Numbered from the stretch's first letter, positions 42,815-54,857 are shown. The stretch: DNA of 64,000 bases from Bacillus sp. (in: firmicutes) (GCA_012842745.1 DUSF01000037.1:124001-188000); one strand, 5' to 3'. The notes: generated from the letters alone by a model not told the origin. Numbers and translations: made by a program.

Positions 42815-43705
42815 CTAAACCTGTCCCCCTGTCCCAGTTATTTTTATATAACTAAGCTGGCTTTGATTTAAAAAACGGATTGGAAGCCGACTTGTACCAA
42901 GCCCGCTATCAATATATAAGTGTAGGTTGTTGCCAAGTTTAAATGGACCTTTATCGTATTTAGGAAAAAAACCTTGATCAGGCACAACCAACGCTCCAAT
43001 AAATGGCAACCTTACTTGCCCTCCATGTGTATGCCCGCTTAAAATTAAATCAACCGAGTTGCTATTGATTAGCTTTATGACACTTGGCGAATGGGACAAA
43101 AGCACTGTAAGACGTTCTTTATGAACTCCTTGCAAGGCCTTTTTTAAATCGCCATGCTTTGTTGTATAGTCCGCTACTCCAACTAGATTAATAGCAACAT
43201 CCCCTTCCGTGAATTTTGTCTTTTCATTATCCAAAATGGTAACCTTTCGTTCTTTCAGCCCTTTTAAAAACTCTTTAAAACGGGGATTGCTCCACTCATG
43301 ATTGCCTGATACAAAAAAGATTTTATGATTGATGGAACTAAGCCTTTCGATTAAATACAAAACATTGTCTAGGTTTTTTGTACGTCGATCGATGATGTCG
43401 CCCGTCAATACAATGACGTTTGCTTTTAAATTTTTCACCATCTTTATTAATTCTTCATTATTGTTTCAAAACACTTTGTTATGCAAGTCACTCATTTGCA
43501 AAATGGTAAATTCGGAGCAATGCGGCATCTTGTTGCTAGTAAACTCAATTTTGTTAACTTTAAAATAATTGGTATCAAAATAAGTTTTAGCGACCGTTAC
43601 GAAAAAAAAGACCGCCACTAAAATGAGGACTAGCACTGATATGCACCCCCCATGCAAAATTTTCCTAATCGTTTTTAGTGTAGCATTTCCTAAAAAAGCT
43701 GGCAA
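42815..43705 (-). pseudogene. metallophosphoesterase interrupted by an in-frame TGA
   Basis: A membrane-anchored calcineurin-like phosphoesterase of about 296 codons. The N-terminal piece (TM helix, then LQMSDLHNKVF) ends at TGA 43468-43466; the same frame continues NNEELIKMV and then has TGDIIDRR, SGNHEWSNPR, LSHSPSV and SGHTHGGQVRLP. The residue at the TGA is Gly in remembered relatives, and GGA to TGA is one change. No cysteine is expected there and no SECIS-like hairpin follows, so this is a nonsense mutation rather than a selenoprotein. Both ends are flanked by CTAAxCCTGTCC sequences in the same orientation. Sec read-through at a low level is conceivable. Confidence 0.8.
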
Positions 43706-43983
43706 TTCCCCTAAGATATAGGGCTTAACCTTACTAGATTAGCTGAAATTGGCCCATCTAACCTGTCCTTGTGTTCCCGCTCCCTGCTAGGTATTTGTGG
43801 ATAGATGATTGCGGAATTATTAAAAAACGGGTACAGACCTAAAGCAGACGTAATCTAGGGTACATATAATTACAGTACAACATCACTAGAATGATAAACG
43901 GAAGGGAAAGGCAACTGCGGATAAACTACTAAAAGAGCAACGTTTTCGGTGCTAACTAAATAAAAAATTGAAAGGAGCAAAAT

Positions 43984-45327
43984 ATGCAACAAATGGTTTG
44001 GATAACAATACTGGCATTCTTTGGGACTATTGGATTCATTCTTTGGAGACCTAGAGGCCTTAATGAAGCAATACCAGCAACGATTGGTGCAATCATTGTT
44101 ATACTTAGCGGCAGCGTACCGCTTCGTGACCTCGGCATCATTACCGAAACAATCAGTGGAGCAGCGATTACCATTATGGCTACAATTGTGATGGCCATCG
44201 TTTTAGAAAGCTTTGGTTTTTTTAACTGGGTAGCAGAAAAACTAGCAGAAAAAGCAAAAGGGTCTGGCATTCGTTTATTTTGGTATGTTAACCTCCTGTG
44301 CTTTCTCATGACACTTTTTTTTAACAATGATGGCAGTATATTAATCACAACCCCTATTTTGGTCATGCTATTAAACAATATGGGCTTAAAAAACTATGAA
44401 AAAATACCTTATTTGCTTTCAGGGGCCATTATCGCAACTGCTTCAAGTGCACCTATTGGTGTTAGTAATATTGTCAATCTCATTGCTTTAAAAATTGTTG
44501 ATATGAGTTTATATATGCATACAGCCATGATGTTTGTTCCAGCAACACTTGGACTACTATTATTAGTCGTACTTTTGTTTCTTCGCTTTAAAAAAGTTCT
44601 ACCTAAAACGATTCCTTCTAAAATAACCGGACTATCACTCCCTTCCTACCATCCATTAAAACATAATCCGATTTATTCTTCAGAAAAAAATCGTACAAGA
44701 TTTATGATACATGTCTTGCTTTTTGTTTTTGCTGTCCGTATTAGTCTCTTTATTGCATCTTTTTTATCTATTCCAGTCTCCCTTATGGCTGTCATAGGTT
44801 CTCTTGTTCTATTAGGTTGGAGGTGGGCTTACTTAAAAATCCCGCCAGGCGATATGCTAAAAAAGACACCATGGTATATTATCGTTTTTGCTTTTAGCAT
44901 GTACGTCATTATTTACGGTCTAAATAATATCGGTTTAACAGACTGGTTAATAGGATTCATGCGCCCTTTAGTTTCTGGAAGCCTACTAAATTCTAGCTTG
45001 TTCATGGGGATACTGTTATCAGTATTGTCAAATTTATTTAACAACCATCCTGCCCTTATGATTGGAACGATTACGTTAACAAACCTTAATCTAGATTTAC
45101 TTTCCTTGAAAATCTCCTACCTTGCGAGCGTTATTGGAAGCGACGTAGGTTCTTTATTGCTTCCGATGGGGACTCTTGCAACACTAATGTGGATGCATAT
45201 TGTTAAGCGTGGAAAAGTAATGATCACTTGGTGGGAATATATAAGAGTAACAATCGTTGTCATTCCGCCAACCGTGATATTTACATTAGTAGTATTATAT
45301 TATTGGGTTTCTTGGCTGTTTGGGTAA
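43984..45327 (+). CDS. ArsB-like anion transporter (arsenite/other oxyanion efflux family)
   Basis: A 447-residue, 11-12 helix protein of the ion-transporter superfamily (ArsB/YdfA type): RPRGLNEAIPATIGAI in TM1-2, FFNNDGSILITTPIL in the first re-entrant region, ATASSAPIGVSNIVNLIALK, and in the second half NLFNNHPALMIGTI and ASVIGSDVGSLLLPMGTLATL. The two N-N/D-rich hairpins mark the transport sites. AAAGGAG lies 9 bases before ATG 43984. No arsR or arsC gene is near, so the substrate may not be arsenite. A long leader with possible RNA structure precedes it. Confidence 0.8.
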   Translation: MQQMVWITILAFFGTIGFILWRPRGLNEAIPATIGAIIVILSGSVPLRDLGIITETISGAAITIMATIVMAIVLESFGFFNWVAEKLAEKAKGSGIRLFWYVNLLCFLMTLFFNNDGSILITTPILVMLLNNMGLKNYEKIPYLLSGAIIATASSAPIGVSNIVNLIALKIVDMSLYMHTAMMFVPATLGLLLLVVLLFLRFKKVLPKTIPSKITGLSLPSYHPLKHNPIYSSEKNRTRFMIHVLLFVFAVRISLFIASFLSIPVSLMAVIGSLVLLGWRWAYLKIPPGDMLKKTPWYIIVFAFSMYVIIYGLNNIGLTDWLIGFMRPLVSGSLLNSSLFMGILLSVLSNLFNNHPALMIGTITLTNLNLDLLSLKISYLASVIGSDVGSLLLPMGTLATLMWMHIVKRGKVMITWWEYIRVTIVVIPPTVIFTLVVLYYWVSWLFG

Positions 45328-45329
45328 AC

Positions 45330-45366
45330 AGGAAGCAGAGAACCTTCCCCTGCTTCCTTCTTTTTA
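45330..45366. terminator. bidirectional terminator
   Basis: GGAAGCAG (45331-45338) pairs with CTGCTTCC (45350-45357), followed by TTCTTTTT. It lies between the convergent transporter and PhnA-like genes. Confidence 0.75.
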
Positions 45367-45705
45367 TACTTTTTTAACAAATTCAGATTTTAGTTTCATC
45401 GCACCGATGCCATCAATCTTGCAATCAATATCATGGTCGCCATCCACTAAACGGATACTTTTTACTTTTGTGCCAATCTTTACAACTAAAGATGATCCCT
45501 TTACTTTGAGATCTTTAATTACTGTTACAGTATCACCATCTTGTAATATGTTACCATTGGCATCTTTTATAATTTTTTGGTCCTCATTCTTTTCTGTTTC
45601 TGCTTCTAAAGTCCACTCGTATGCGCACTCTGGGCATATTAACAGACTACCATCCTCATATGTATATTGTGAATTGCATTTTGGGCAATTTGGTAAATTT
45701 GCCAT
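45364..45705 (-). CDS. PhnA/YjdM-type zinc-ribbon protein
   Basis: A 113-residue protein: N-terminal zinc ribbon with CPKC and CPEC pairs (residues about 7-27) and a C-terminal SH3-like barrel ([20 protein letters not shown]). It matches PhnA/YjdM. Although named for the phosphonate operon, it has no shown role in phosphonate breakdown. Monocistronic; ATG 45705 follows GAGGGGAT. Confidence 0.9.
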   Translation of the reverse strand: MANLPNCPKCNSQYTYEDGSLLICPECAYEWTLEAETEKNEDQKIIKDANGNILQDGDTVTVIKDLKVKGSSLVVKIGTKVKSIRLVDGDHDIDCKIDGIGAMKLKSEFVKKV

Positions 45706-45810
45706 TCTTTATCCCCTCCATTCCCTTATCCTTATACCACACTTCCTCATATATGGCAAATTCCCTTCGTTTTCCAATCAAACCCGGTCACAATAAAAAT
45801 ATTTATAATA

Positions 45811-45852
45811 AAAGCCTGTCCAAATGTCTGTTTAATAGACTTCTGGACAGGC
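45811..45852 (-). terminator. terminator of the cytochrome oxidase operon
   Basis: Reading leftward GCCTGTCCA (45852-45844) pairs with TGGACAGGC (45822-45814), then TTTTAT. It follows the cbaA-like stop by about 20 bases. Confidence 0.75.
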
Positions 45853-45873
45853 CCGTTGTTGGTAAGAATTGGT

Positions 45874-47532
45874 TTATTGACGACCAATAACGTTTGTAAA
45901 GCCTGGTGAGCCTGGCGGTGCATTTTGAATCATATCAATAAACGGTATTGTGTATGCGAATAATACTAAAGCTATCGTAACGACAACCCATACTTTAAAG
46001 TTTTCAAAAATCATCGGTACTTTTTCAGCCTTATCATGGACTTCCGCAATCGGGAATTCCTCTTCACCTTTCGGAGCGCTAAATGCAAGGTTAAAGAAAA
46101 TAAATACCATTAATAGCCCGCCGAGGAATAAAATCGACCCACCAACTGCTTGGGCTATTTGATATGGAATCCATGCTAGGCTATCTAGGTTGCTCGCATA
46201 TGTTGAAAATGCTGAACGACGCGGCGCTCCAAGTAGACCAGCGGTATGCATGGCGCCTGACATGAAAACCATACCGATTGTCCATAACCAAGTTTGAACT
46301 AATGCTACTTTATTCATTTTCGGTGTTAGTTTACGCCCAGTAATGGAGGGCACTAACCAGAATGTTACACCGAAGAACGTCATCATCACAGCAGAACCAA
46401 CTGTTAAATGGAAATGCCCTGTAATCCAAATAGTGTTATGAACAACTTGGTTCATTTGGTGGGAAGCATTTACAAGTCCCCCTGCACCACCAAATGCGAA
46501 AAATACCATACCGATGAACGGTGCTAAGAACCTAACATCTTTCCAAGGTAGCTTCTTCCACCAGCCCATTAAACCTGTCGCTCCTAATTCGCGGCCACGC
46601 ATTTCAAAGGTTGCAAACAAAGCGAAGGCAGTCATTAACGATGGAATAACAACTAAGAATGTTAAGACAACTTGTAAGTACTTCCAGAATGGATCAATCC
46701 CCGGCTCCAATAATTGATGATGGAAGCCAACTGGAATAGAGAACAAAATGAATAATACGAATGATAAACGTGCCAATGCATCACTGAAAATCTTACCACC
46801 AATAATTTTCGGTACAATTCCATACCACGCCATATAAGCAGGAAGTAACCAGAAATATACGAGTGGATGACCAAAATACCAGAATAATGTTCGGCTAATT
46901 AAAACATCAATCGTTGGTACAAGCTTTAATGACCAAGGAATAATTTGCACTAAAACGGTCGTTGCTAAACCTAGGCAAGCAACTAGCCACATGATCATTG
47001 TACTGACAGCCATAAAGCTTAAAAGCGGCGTAACTTGTCCAGGGTGTTCTTTTTTCCAACGTGCATGGCGATGAAAGATTACAAAACTACATATCCAGCT
47101 GCCAACTACTACTAGTGTCAAACCAATGTAATGTAATGGATGTGCCATTAATGGAGCATACATTGTGTAGAGTACTGAACTTTCACCTAATAAAATGAAG
47201 GTTGCTGTAATGGCTACACCAATTGTCATGATCCAATAGGCAATCCAACCCCAGCGACGCTCACCGTCACTATACGTACCAGCAGTTTTACTTTGTGTCG
47301 CAAAAATAAAGCCAATGATAAAGAAAGTAGTTAAAACAAGTGCTAGTAAAACGCCATGAACGGTTAGAACTTGATAATAATCAATGCCAGCCGGAAGCGT
47401 TACCTTTCCAGAACGCACCAAAACTTGAAGTAATCCAGCAGTAACACCTAATAATAATGAAATAAAAGCAACATAAAGAAATGCCATTGTAAGCTTTGCA
47501 TCTTTTGGATTGATACTAACAATCGATTTCAT
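45874..47532 (-). CDS. cbaA: ba3-type (B-family) cytochrome c oxidase subunit I
   Basis: Haem-copper oxygen reductase catalytic subunit, 552 residues and about 13 helices. Ligand and signature positions: VLTVHGVLLA (low-spin haem His), WYFGHPLVYFWLLPAYMAWY (CuB His and Tyr), VGFHHQL (CuB His pair), and ITGHFHLTVG (both haem His). The spacing and KxPxx features fit family B (ba3), not aa3. It overlaps the subunit II stop by one base; order subunit IIa-II-I. It probably uses cytochrome c; the ccd genes at 20 kb would help make it. Confidence 0.92.
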   Translation of the reverse strand: MKSIVSINPKDAKLTMAFLYVAFISLLLGVTAGLLQVLVRSGKVTLPAGIDYYQVLTVHGVLLALVLTTFFIIGFIFATQSKTAGTYSDGERRWGWIAYWIMTIGVAITATFILLGESSVLYTMYAPLMAHPLHYIGLTLVVVGSWICSFVIFHRHARWKKEHPGQVTPLLSFMAVSTMIMWLVACLGLATTVLVQIIPWSLKLVPTIDVLISRTLFWYFGHPLVYFWLLPAYMAWYGIVPKIIGGKIFSDALARLSFVLFILFSIPVGFHHQLLEPGIDPFWKYLQVVLTFLVVIPSLMTAFALFATFEMRGRELGATGLMGWWKKLPWKDVRFLAPFIGMVFFAFGGAGGLVNASHQMNQVVHNTIWITGHFHLTVGSAVMMTFFGVTFWLVPSITGRKLTPKMNKVALVQTWLWTIGMVFMSGAMHTAGLLGAPRRSAFSTYASNLDSLAWIPYQIAQAVGGSILFLGGLLMVFIFFNLAFSAPKGEEEFPIAEVHDKAEKVPMIFENFKVWVVVTIALVLFAYTIPFIDMIQNAPPGSPGFTNVIGRQ

Positions 47533-48011
47533 TATTCAACCACCTCCAACGTTGCATACATTAAGTGGTGACCTAAACCACAATATTCATTACAAACAAT
47601 TGTATATTTACCAGGCTTATTGAATTTCGTTTCAACAGTATTAATATAACCCGGCTCCAACATCATGTTTGCATTTGAGCCAGCTACTTCAAACCCATGA
47701 ATGACATCTTTCGTTGTCCCAATAAAGTTTATCGTCGATCCAACAGGAACTTTAATGACCTTTTCTGGTCCTACATCATAGTTGAATGCCGATGCTACTA
47801 CTACTAGCTCATATTGTTTGTCACCCACTTGCTTCAGACCAGGCTGATCAAACGGTGCTGTTGTATCAACTTTAGCTGGATCGACTGTTACTAGACAGCT
47901 TGGTGGCTGATTTCCCATGTAAAATGCACTAATTCCTATAGTGATCGTGAATGCAAGTAAAGCGCCGATGCCAAATAAGAGCCAGAGCTTTTCATACTTA
48001 TGCATGTGCAT
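47532..48011 (-). CDS. cbaB: ba3-type cytochrome c oxidase subunit II (CuA)
   Basis: A 159-residue subunit with one N-terminal anchor (LWLLFGIGALLAFTITIGIS) and a cupredoxin domain exposed outside. The CuA ligands are His in DVIHGFEVAG and Cys-Cys-His-Met in VCNEYCGLGHHLM. Short length and single TM are typical of the ba3 class. AAAGGAG precedes; ATG 48011 is the best start, though TTG 48020 cannot be excluded. Receives electrons from cytochrome c. Confidence 0.92.
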   Translation of the reverse strand: MHMHKYEKLWLLFGIGALLAFTITIGISAFYMGNQPPSCLVTVDPAKVDTTAPFDQPGLKQVGDKQYELVVVASAFNYDVGPEKVIKVPVGSTINFIGTTKDVIHGFEVAGSNANMMLEPGYINTVETKFNKPGKYTIVCNEYCGLGHHLMYATLEVVE

Positions 48012-48041
48012 GGTTACCAATGCTCCTTTCTAAACGTAGAA

Positions 48042-48182
48042 TTAACGATTCAAGTACAAATTAAATATGCCAAACCAAGAAAAAACTAAAATGATGCCTA
48101 GAATTGAAGTCATTACAAGCGTTCCTCTTAATGAACTGCTATCTTCAACTTGAGTCTTATGATGCAATTCTGGTTTTGCCAT
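48042..48182 (-). CDS. cytochrome c oxidase subunit IIa (small helix)
   Basis: A 46-residue protein MAKPELHHKTQVEDSSSLRG followed by one membrane helix (TLVMTSILGIIL...FSWFGIFNLYL) ending LNR. The SSLRGTLV then LGxxLxxSWxGxxxLY pattern is the small subunit IIa of ba3 oxidases, which replaces the first helix missing from subunit II. GAAGGGATG lies before ATG 48182. First in the oxidase operon. Easily missed owing to its size. Confidence 0.85.
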   Translation of the reverse strand: MAKPELHHKTQVEDSSSLRGTLVMTSILGIILVFSWFGIFNLYLNR

Positions 48183-48318
48183 TTTATTCACATCCCTTCA
48201 AATAATGAAAACAGATAATCACAAGGTCATTATGACAAAAATCACATTTTGTCCATATCGAATCGGCCACATTTTGGCAAGATTCATAAAAATTTCATAA
48301 AAAATTCATTAAAATTTT

Positions 48319-48365
48319 AAAAAGCCAATTCACGTGTACTGATGCACACGCTGAATTGGCTTTTT
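48319..48365. terminator. terminator
   Basis: AAGCCAATTCA (48322-48332) pairs with TGAATTGGCTT (48352-48362), followed by TTT, with an A-tract on the left. It lies just left of the truncated gene at 48372 and right of the oxidase promoter region. Confidence 0.8.
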
Positions 48366-48371
48366 GCTATG

Positions 48372-48705
48372 TTAAAATAAGTTTTTTACATTCGTTTTTG
48401 GATTGTATTCGTATAACATCCATTGGCTTTCATCAATCACTTGCAGCATCAATTTCTGATTTTGCCAAAATAACGAATGTACTCTAGTAAACTGTTCAAT
48501 TTTTGTTCCGTTCATCACATCATAAAGGTAAGTGTCTGGAACAAAGCTAGGCTCGGAAAATACATCAGCAACTACATATTGGCCTGTTGGGTCAAGGGAC
48601 ATTTGTTCAATGACAAGTGACTTTTCATGCTCTTTCGGCTCTAATCTGGCAATTTCGGTAAATGTTTTTTGCTCACGATTATATTTAAGGATCGTTACTC
48701 GATAT
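48372..48705 (-). pseudogene. 3' remnant of a propeller-like exported protein
   Basis: The frame is open from a TGA near 48706 to the stop at 48372 and encodes about 110 residues (LKYNREQKTFTEIARLEPKE, then EQMSLDPTGQYVVADVF, VHSLFWQNQKLMLQV, YEYNPKTNVKNLF). This is the C-terminal part of a TolB-like or periplasmic propeller protein. No start codon with ribosome binding site lies at its beginning; an internal ATG at 48602 is in the middle of a blade. The 5' part has been lost. The 48706-48942 stretch beyond shows no gene. Confidence 0.6.
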
Positions 48706-48942
48706 CATTGGCATTAAAAGAAAAACTTTTAACCTGAATTATTCATAGTAACTTACTGATAACCTTGTAAATGCTTATTTATCAGGTAATCCAGCTAATT
48801 TAGTCATTCATTCAAATTGTCACTAAGATAGGGTTCCAGCCAATAATCAACAAACCTTCACTATTCCCAAATATAACAGGAGGTTCTACGATTGTAGATA
48901 CCCCTGTTTCATTTGGATTTGAACCCCTTATTTCAGCAATTT

Positions 48943-49278
48943 TTAATAATGGTGGTGATATGGGTAAGGGTGCGGATAACCATATCCAATACCTGGTCCG
49001 CCTAAACCAAGTCCTGGATAAAAACCTAACCCTGAGCCTGGTCCACCTAAACCAAGCCCTGGTGCGAAACCAAAGCCTGAACCTGGACCACCTAAGCCAA
49101 GTCCTGGATAAAAACCAGGTCCTAAACCTGGTCCGCCTAAACCAAGTCCTGGTCCAAAACCTAACCCGGAACCTGGTCCGCCTAAACCAAGTCCTGGTGA
49201 AAAGCCAAATCCGGAACCTGGTCTGCCTAAACCAAACCTTTGATCTGTCAGCATATGGGCATAATTAGTAGGAATCAT
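48943..49278 (-). CDS. glycine-rich protein with 15-residue tandem repeats
   Basis: A 111-residue protein MIPTNYAHMLTDQRFGLGRP... made of about five repeats of GLGLGGPGSG(F/L)GFxP and a His/Tyr/Pro-rich tail (YPHPYPYHHHY). AGGAGG lies 6 bases before ATG 49278. DNA repeats have a 45-base period. Such Gly/Tyr-rich low-complexity proteins occur in Bacillus spore coats and exosporium, so a coat role is plausible though unproven. The repeats vary by base changes at third positions as well as by residue, showing selection on the protein. Confidence 0.7.
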   Translation of the reverse strand: MIPTNYAHMLTDQRFGLGRPGSGFGFSPGLGLGGPGSGLGFGPGLGLGGPGLGPGFYPGLGLGGPGSGFGFAPGLGLGGPGSGLGFYPGLGLGGPGIGYGYPHPYPYHHHY

Positions 49279-49299
49279 TTTCATCCTCCTCATTTAATT

Positions 49300-49551
49300 T
49301 TACAGTACAGCATATTCATTTTTGGGATAAATTCTTGGGTATATGTCCAGAATCAACGAATTTATATAGACATAAGCCGATTCTAGATTTTCGACTGAAT
49401 ACATTTCGATTTTTTGGGTTCTTTCAAACCCAAAGTCATCTTTTGTATCCTCTTTTTCTTTGCTACATCCTATTAAAAGTATTGATAGGCTTAAAATAAA
49501 AATGGCTATCCAAGAGTCATGAATTGACTATTTGAATAGCCCATCTTTCAT
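49300..49551 (-). pseudogene. small lipoprotein gene interrupted by TAG at codon 8
   Basis: From ATG 49551 the frame runs ATG AAA GAT GGG CTA TTC AAA TAG, then SIHDSWIAIFILSLSILLIG and Cys (a lipobox LLIGC), then SKEKEDTKDDFGFERTQ and on to a stop at 49300-49302. After the TAG there is no ATG/GTG/TTG start before the signal peptide. Either the gene is dead, or it starts at a rare ATT. The conserved lipobox shows it was a surface lipoprotein of about 75 residues. Confidence 0.5.
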
Positions 49552-49570
49552 ACTGTAAGGTATTCAGCAA

Positions 49571-52204
<2,634 letters not shown>

Positions 52205-52480
52205 CTAACCGTTACTATTCTATTGATTTTAACAGTAGTAAATGGGAATATATAGTCTATATTGGCCATTTTTTATATGCTATAATTAAAGTAGGAAGAG
52301 TTCAATTTTCAAAAAAAAAAACGGAAATTACCATACAGTAACCTGACTGTTCAAGCACACTTTTTCACAAACTATACATATATTTTTATCATTAATTACC
52401 TGTGAACCGAACTATTTAGTGATCTACTCTGCTCCTATTTTCTTGACAACATCAACAAATTAAAAGCTGTACTTGCTTAG

Positions 52481-52705
52481 TTAGAGAACTGTTTGTTTCT
52501 TCCTTTTCGACGATTTTGTTTTTATTGTATCAATATATATTATTAGTCCAGAAATCACCATAAACATCATGCCTATTGAAGTAAATATTGTAACTGTTGC
52601 TTCATATGTACTATTCATCAATGAAACCTTCAATATGATTAAAATAACCATTGGGATAGTAAAAGATCGATGTATTTTTCTTAAGTTTAAGATAAACTTT
52701 CTCAT
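52481..52705 (-). CDS. small two-helix membrane protein
   Basis: A 74-residue protein with a basic N terminus (MRKFILNLRKIHRSF), helix 1 (TIPMVILIILKVSLM), helix 2 (SIGMMFMVISGLIIYID) and a Lys-rich tail. AAAGGAAG precedes ATG 52705. No family recognised. It lies in a group of accessory genes with low GC. Confidence 0.55.
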   Translation of the reverse strand: MRKFILNLRKIHRSFTIPMVILIILKVSLMNSTYEATVTIFTSIGMMFMVISGLIIYIDTIKTKSSKRKKQTVL

Positions 52706-52868
52706 TTTCTTATTCTTCCTTTCATTTATTCTGATTGCTTACATTCTGATTTATACAACGGACAATTTCATTGATCTAAATCAAATTTTTTGAAAGAATT
52801 TTAAATGTAAATGCAGGGGTAAATAAGAAATTGGCTTATTTAAAACAAGTATATTTTAATCCCAAGTG

Positions 52869-53375
52869 TCAATAAAACCATTTTGTCGGCAATATAAATG
52901 TCCATGGTGTAGTGATAATGGCAATTGTAAGTGCAACCTTAAATCTCAAACGTTTCTCCTCAATAACGGATTTGAATGTAATTTTATAATTAAAAATAAA
53001 AATACAATAGGAGGCAACAAGCATTGAGATTAAAATGATAACTACAGCAATTGGATGGCTAAATGGGTCATAACTTATGGCTGTTGTTAATTCATAGGAT
53101 AATCCTATTTCACCCCCAACCATCGCAACTAAAAATAAAATCAATGCACCGATAATATCTGCTAAAAAACCAAATAACCATACCTTCAAAATACTTTTCT
53201 TATAAAATGTCCAGAGGTTTTTATGAGTTCCTGAAAGTTTAAACATATAAAAACAAGCCATAGTGACAAATGAATCAATCAAAAAATTTCCGAAAAGAGT
53301 AATAAAAATGACTGGCGGAAAAAACAATAAAAACCAAATTGGAAAAATAACATTATATTGTTTTATATCCTTCAT
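52869..53375 (-). CDS. multi-pass membrane protein in operon with an XRE regulator
   Basis: A 168-residue protein with about four hydrophobic segments (YNVIFPIWFLLFFPPVIFI, VWLFGFLADIIGALILFL, HPIAVVIILISMLVASYCIF, VALTIAIITTPWTFIL). The start ATG 53375 lies 2 bases after the XRE gene stop, with AGGTG. Such XRE/membrane pairs are common in Firmicutes, where the regulator controls the membrane partner. Function unknown. Confidence 0.65.
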   Translation of the reverse strand: MKDIKQYNVIFPIWFLLFFPPVIFITLFGNFLIDSFVTMACFYMFKLSGTHKNLWTFYKKSILKVWLFGFLADIIGALILFLVAMVGGEIGLSYELTTAISYDPFSHPIAVVIILISMLVASYCIFIFNYKITFKSVIEEKRLRFKVALTIAIITTPWTFILPTKWFY

Positions 53376-53377
53376 AG

Positions 53378-53830
53378 TTATTCACCTACCAATTCGTTTA
53401 ATCGTTTTATCGCATCATCAAAATTAAATGTGCTATACCGTCGGTAATTTTCCTCATCTAAAATTCGATAATGATTGCTAATTACATTTTGATGCAAGCG
53501 AAAATTTCCTTTTTTAGAAATCTCTTTCCACCAAACTTTACCACCCATTGTTTTTTCTCTTTTTCCTTCGGTGCTGTTTAAACCAATTAATCTAATAAGT
53601 TCGACTGGATCATCACCCAACACCGTGTTTAGAACCTCACTATTGTTGAATAATGCACAAACAGCCACAATTGTCGTCCAGTTGGCAGTAGTTCTCCCTT
53701 TTTCGATTTGGACAAGTGTTTTTTTAGAAATCCCAACAATTTCAGCCATTTTATCCTGTGTGAAATCATACTCAGTACGGATGAGTTTTAATTTTTCGGA
53801 GATTACTACAATTGCAGTTTCGCGATCCAT
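53378..53830 (-). CDS. XRE-family transcriptional regulator
   Basis: A 150-residue protein: N-terminal HTH (residues about 10-62: KLIRTEYDFTQDKMAEIVGI, SKKTLVQIEKGR) and a C-terminal helical domain ending FNFDDAIKRLNELVGE. TAGGTG precedes ATG 53830; an upstream start at 53905 adds residues unlike HTH_3 proteins. It is directly followed by a membrane protein gene with which it must be co-translated. Self-regulation is likely. Confidence 0.8.
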   Translation of the reverse strand: MDRETAIVVISEKLKLIRTEYDFTQDKMAEIVGISKKTLVQIEKGRTTANWTTIVAVCALFNNSEVLNTVLGDDPVELIRLIGLNSTEGKREKTMGGKVWWKEISKKGNFRLHQNVISNHYRILDEENYRRYSTFNFDDAIKRLNELVGE

Positions 53831-54002
53831 AATACACCTACTTTCACTTTTAGTGTAATTATACACTTTAGGTATCATTTTATAAGTTCTTAATGCTGTT
53901 TCCATGTTTTTCTGTTATATAATCGTAGGACTTATTCCTATCAATATGATATAATAGTGATATCATTTTAATACCATATTGATTCCAAAAGGAGGACTTT
54001 TC

Positions 54003-54857
54003 ATGGTTGAGAAAAAAGCAGGTGCCATCAACGGTTTTATCGGAAGTCTTATTATCTTAGCAATTTTAGTAGCTGGGATTTTAGTTTTAATTAATTCTGG
54101 AGGAACCATTAGCTTATTGATACTAGGTAGTCTATTGGTGCTCATAGCCATTGTTCTATCGACTGGTATCGTCCTTGTCAAACCAAATGAAGCAAAGGTT
54201 GTGCTATTTTTTGGGAAGTATTTAGGAACTTTAAGAGAGAGTGGATTATGGTGGACGACTCCTCTAATAACATCGCAAAAAATCAGTATTAAGGTTTTTA
54301 ATTTTAATAGTCCAAAATTAAAAGTAAATGATACGAATGGAAATCCGATTGAAATTGCAGCTGTTATTGTTTACAAAGTTTTAGATACTGCTAAAGCAGC
54401 TTTTGATGTAAATAGTTATAAAGAATTTGTGGAAACGCAAAGCGAATCTGCCCTTCGCCATATTGCCAGCCGTTATCCTTATGATACGGCAAATAACGAT
54501 GTCGACTCTTTACGTGGAAATTCCGAAAAAGTAGCAAATGAACTATTGGAAGAAGTGCAGGAACGCTTAAAAGCGGCTGGCGTTGAAGTGCTTGAGGCTC
54601 GTTTTACTCATCTTGCCTATGCACCTGAAATCGCGTCAGCCATGCTGCAACGCCAACAGGCTGCAGCAATCATCGACGCTCGCGAAAAGATAGTTGAAGG
54701 TGCCATCGGCATGGTTCAGGCCGCAATTGCGAAATTAGAAAAGGATTTTGAGTTGGATGAAGAACGCAAAGCTGTCATGGCTAATAACTTGATGGTCGCC
54801 ATCGTTTCTGACCGCGGTGCCCAGCCAATTATCAATACTGGCTCCCTATATAATTAA
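54003..54857 (+). CDS. SPFH/Band 7 domain membrane protein
   Basis: A 284-residue stomatin/prohibitin-like protein: two N-terminal hydrophobic segments ([19 protein letters not shown] and [20 protein letters not shown]), the Band 7 domain ([20 protein letters not shown] ... [18 protein letters not shown]), and a C-terminal helix ([19 protein letters not shown]). GGAGG lies 7 bases before ATG 54003. Next gene is an Arc/CopG-type protein 14 bases downstream, a pairing often found with this SPFH subgroup. Confidence 0.88.
   Translation: MVEKKAGAINGFIGSLIILAILVAGILVLINSGGTISLLILGSLLVLIAIVLSTGIVLVKPNEAKVVLFFGKYLGTLRESGLWWTTPLITSQKISIKVFNFNSPKLKVNDTNGNPIEIAAVIVYKVLDTAKAAFDVNSYKEFVETQSESALRHIASRYPYDTANNDVDSLRGNSEKVANELLEEVQERLKAAGVEVLEARFTHLAYAPEIASAMLQRQQAAAIIDAREKIVEGAIGMVQAAIAKLEKDFELDEERKAVMANNLMVAIVSDRGAQPIINTGSLYN

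Noticed and set aside
43442-43490. TGA in the metallophosphoesterase as a selenocysteine codon
   Set aside because: The position is Gly rather than Cys in remembered relatives, and no GC-rich hairpin follows within 40 bases. A nonsense mutation is simpler.
48960-49268. 102-residue open frame on the plus strand through the glycine-rich repeat region
   Set aside because: It is the opposite-strand shadow of the repeat gene; it has no good ribosome binding site, and the minus frame has AGGAGG and a sensible N terminus.
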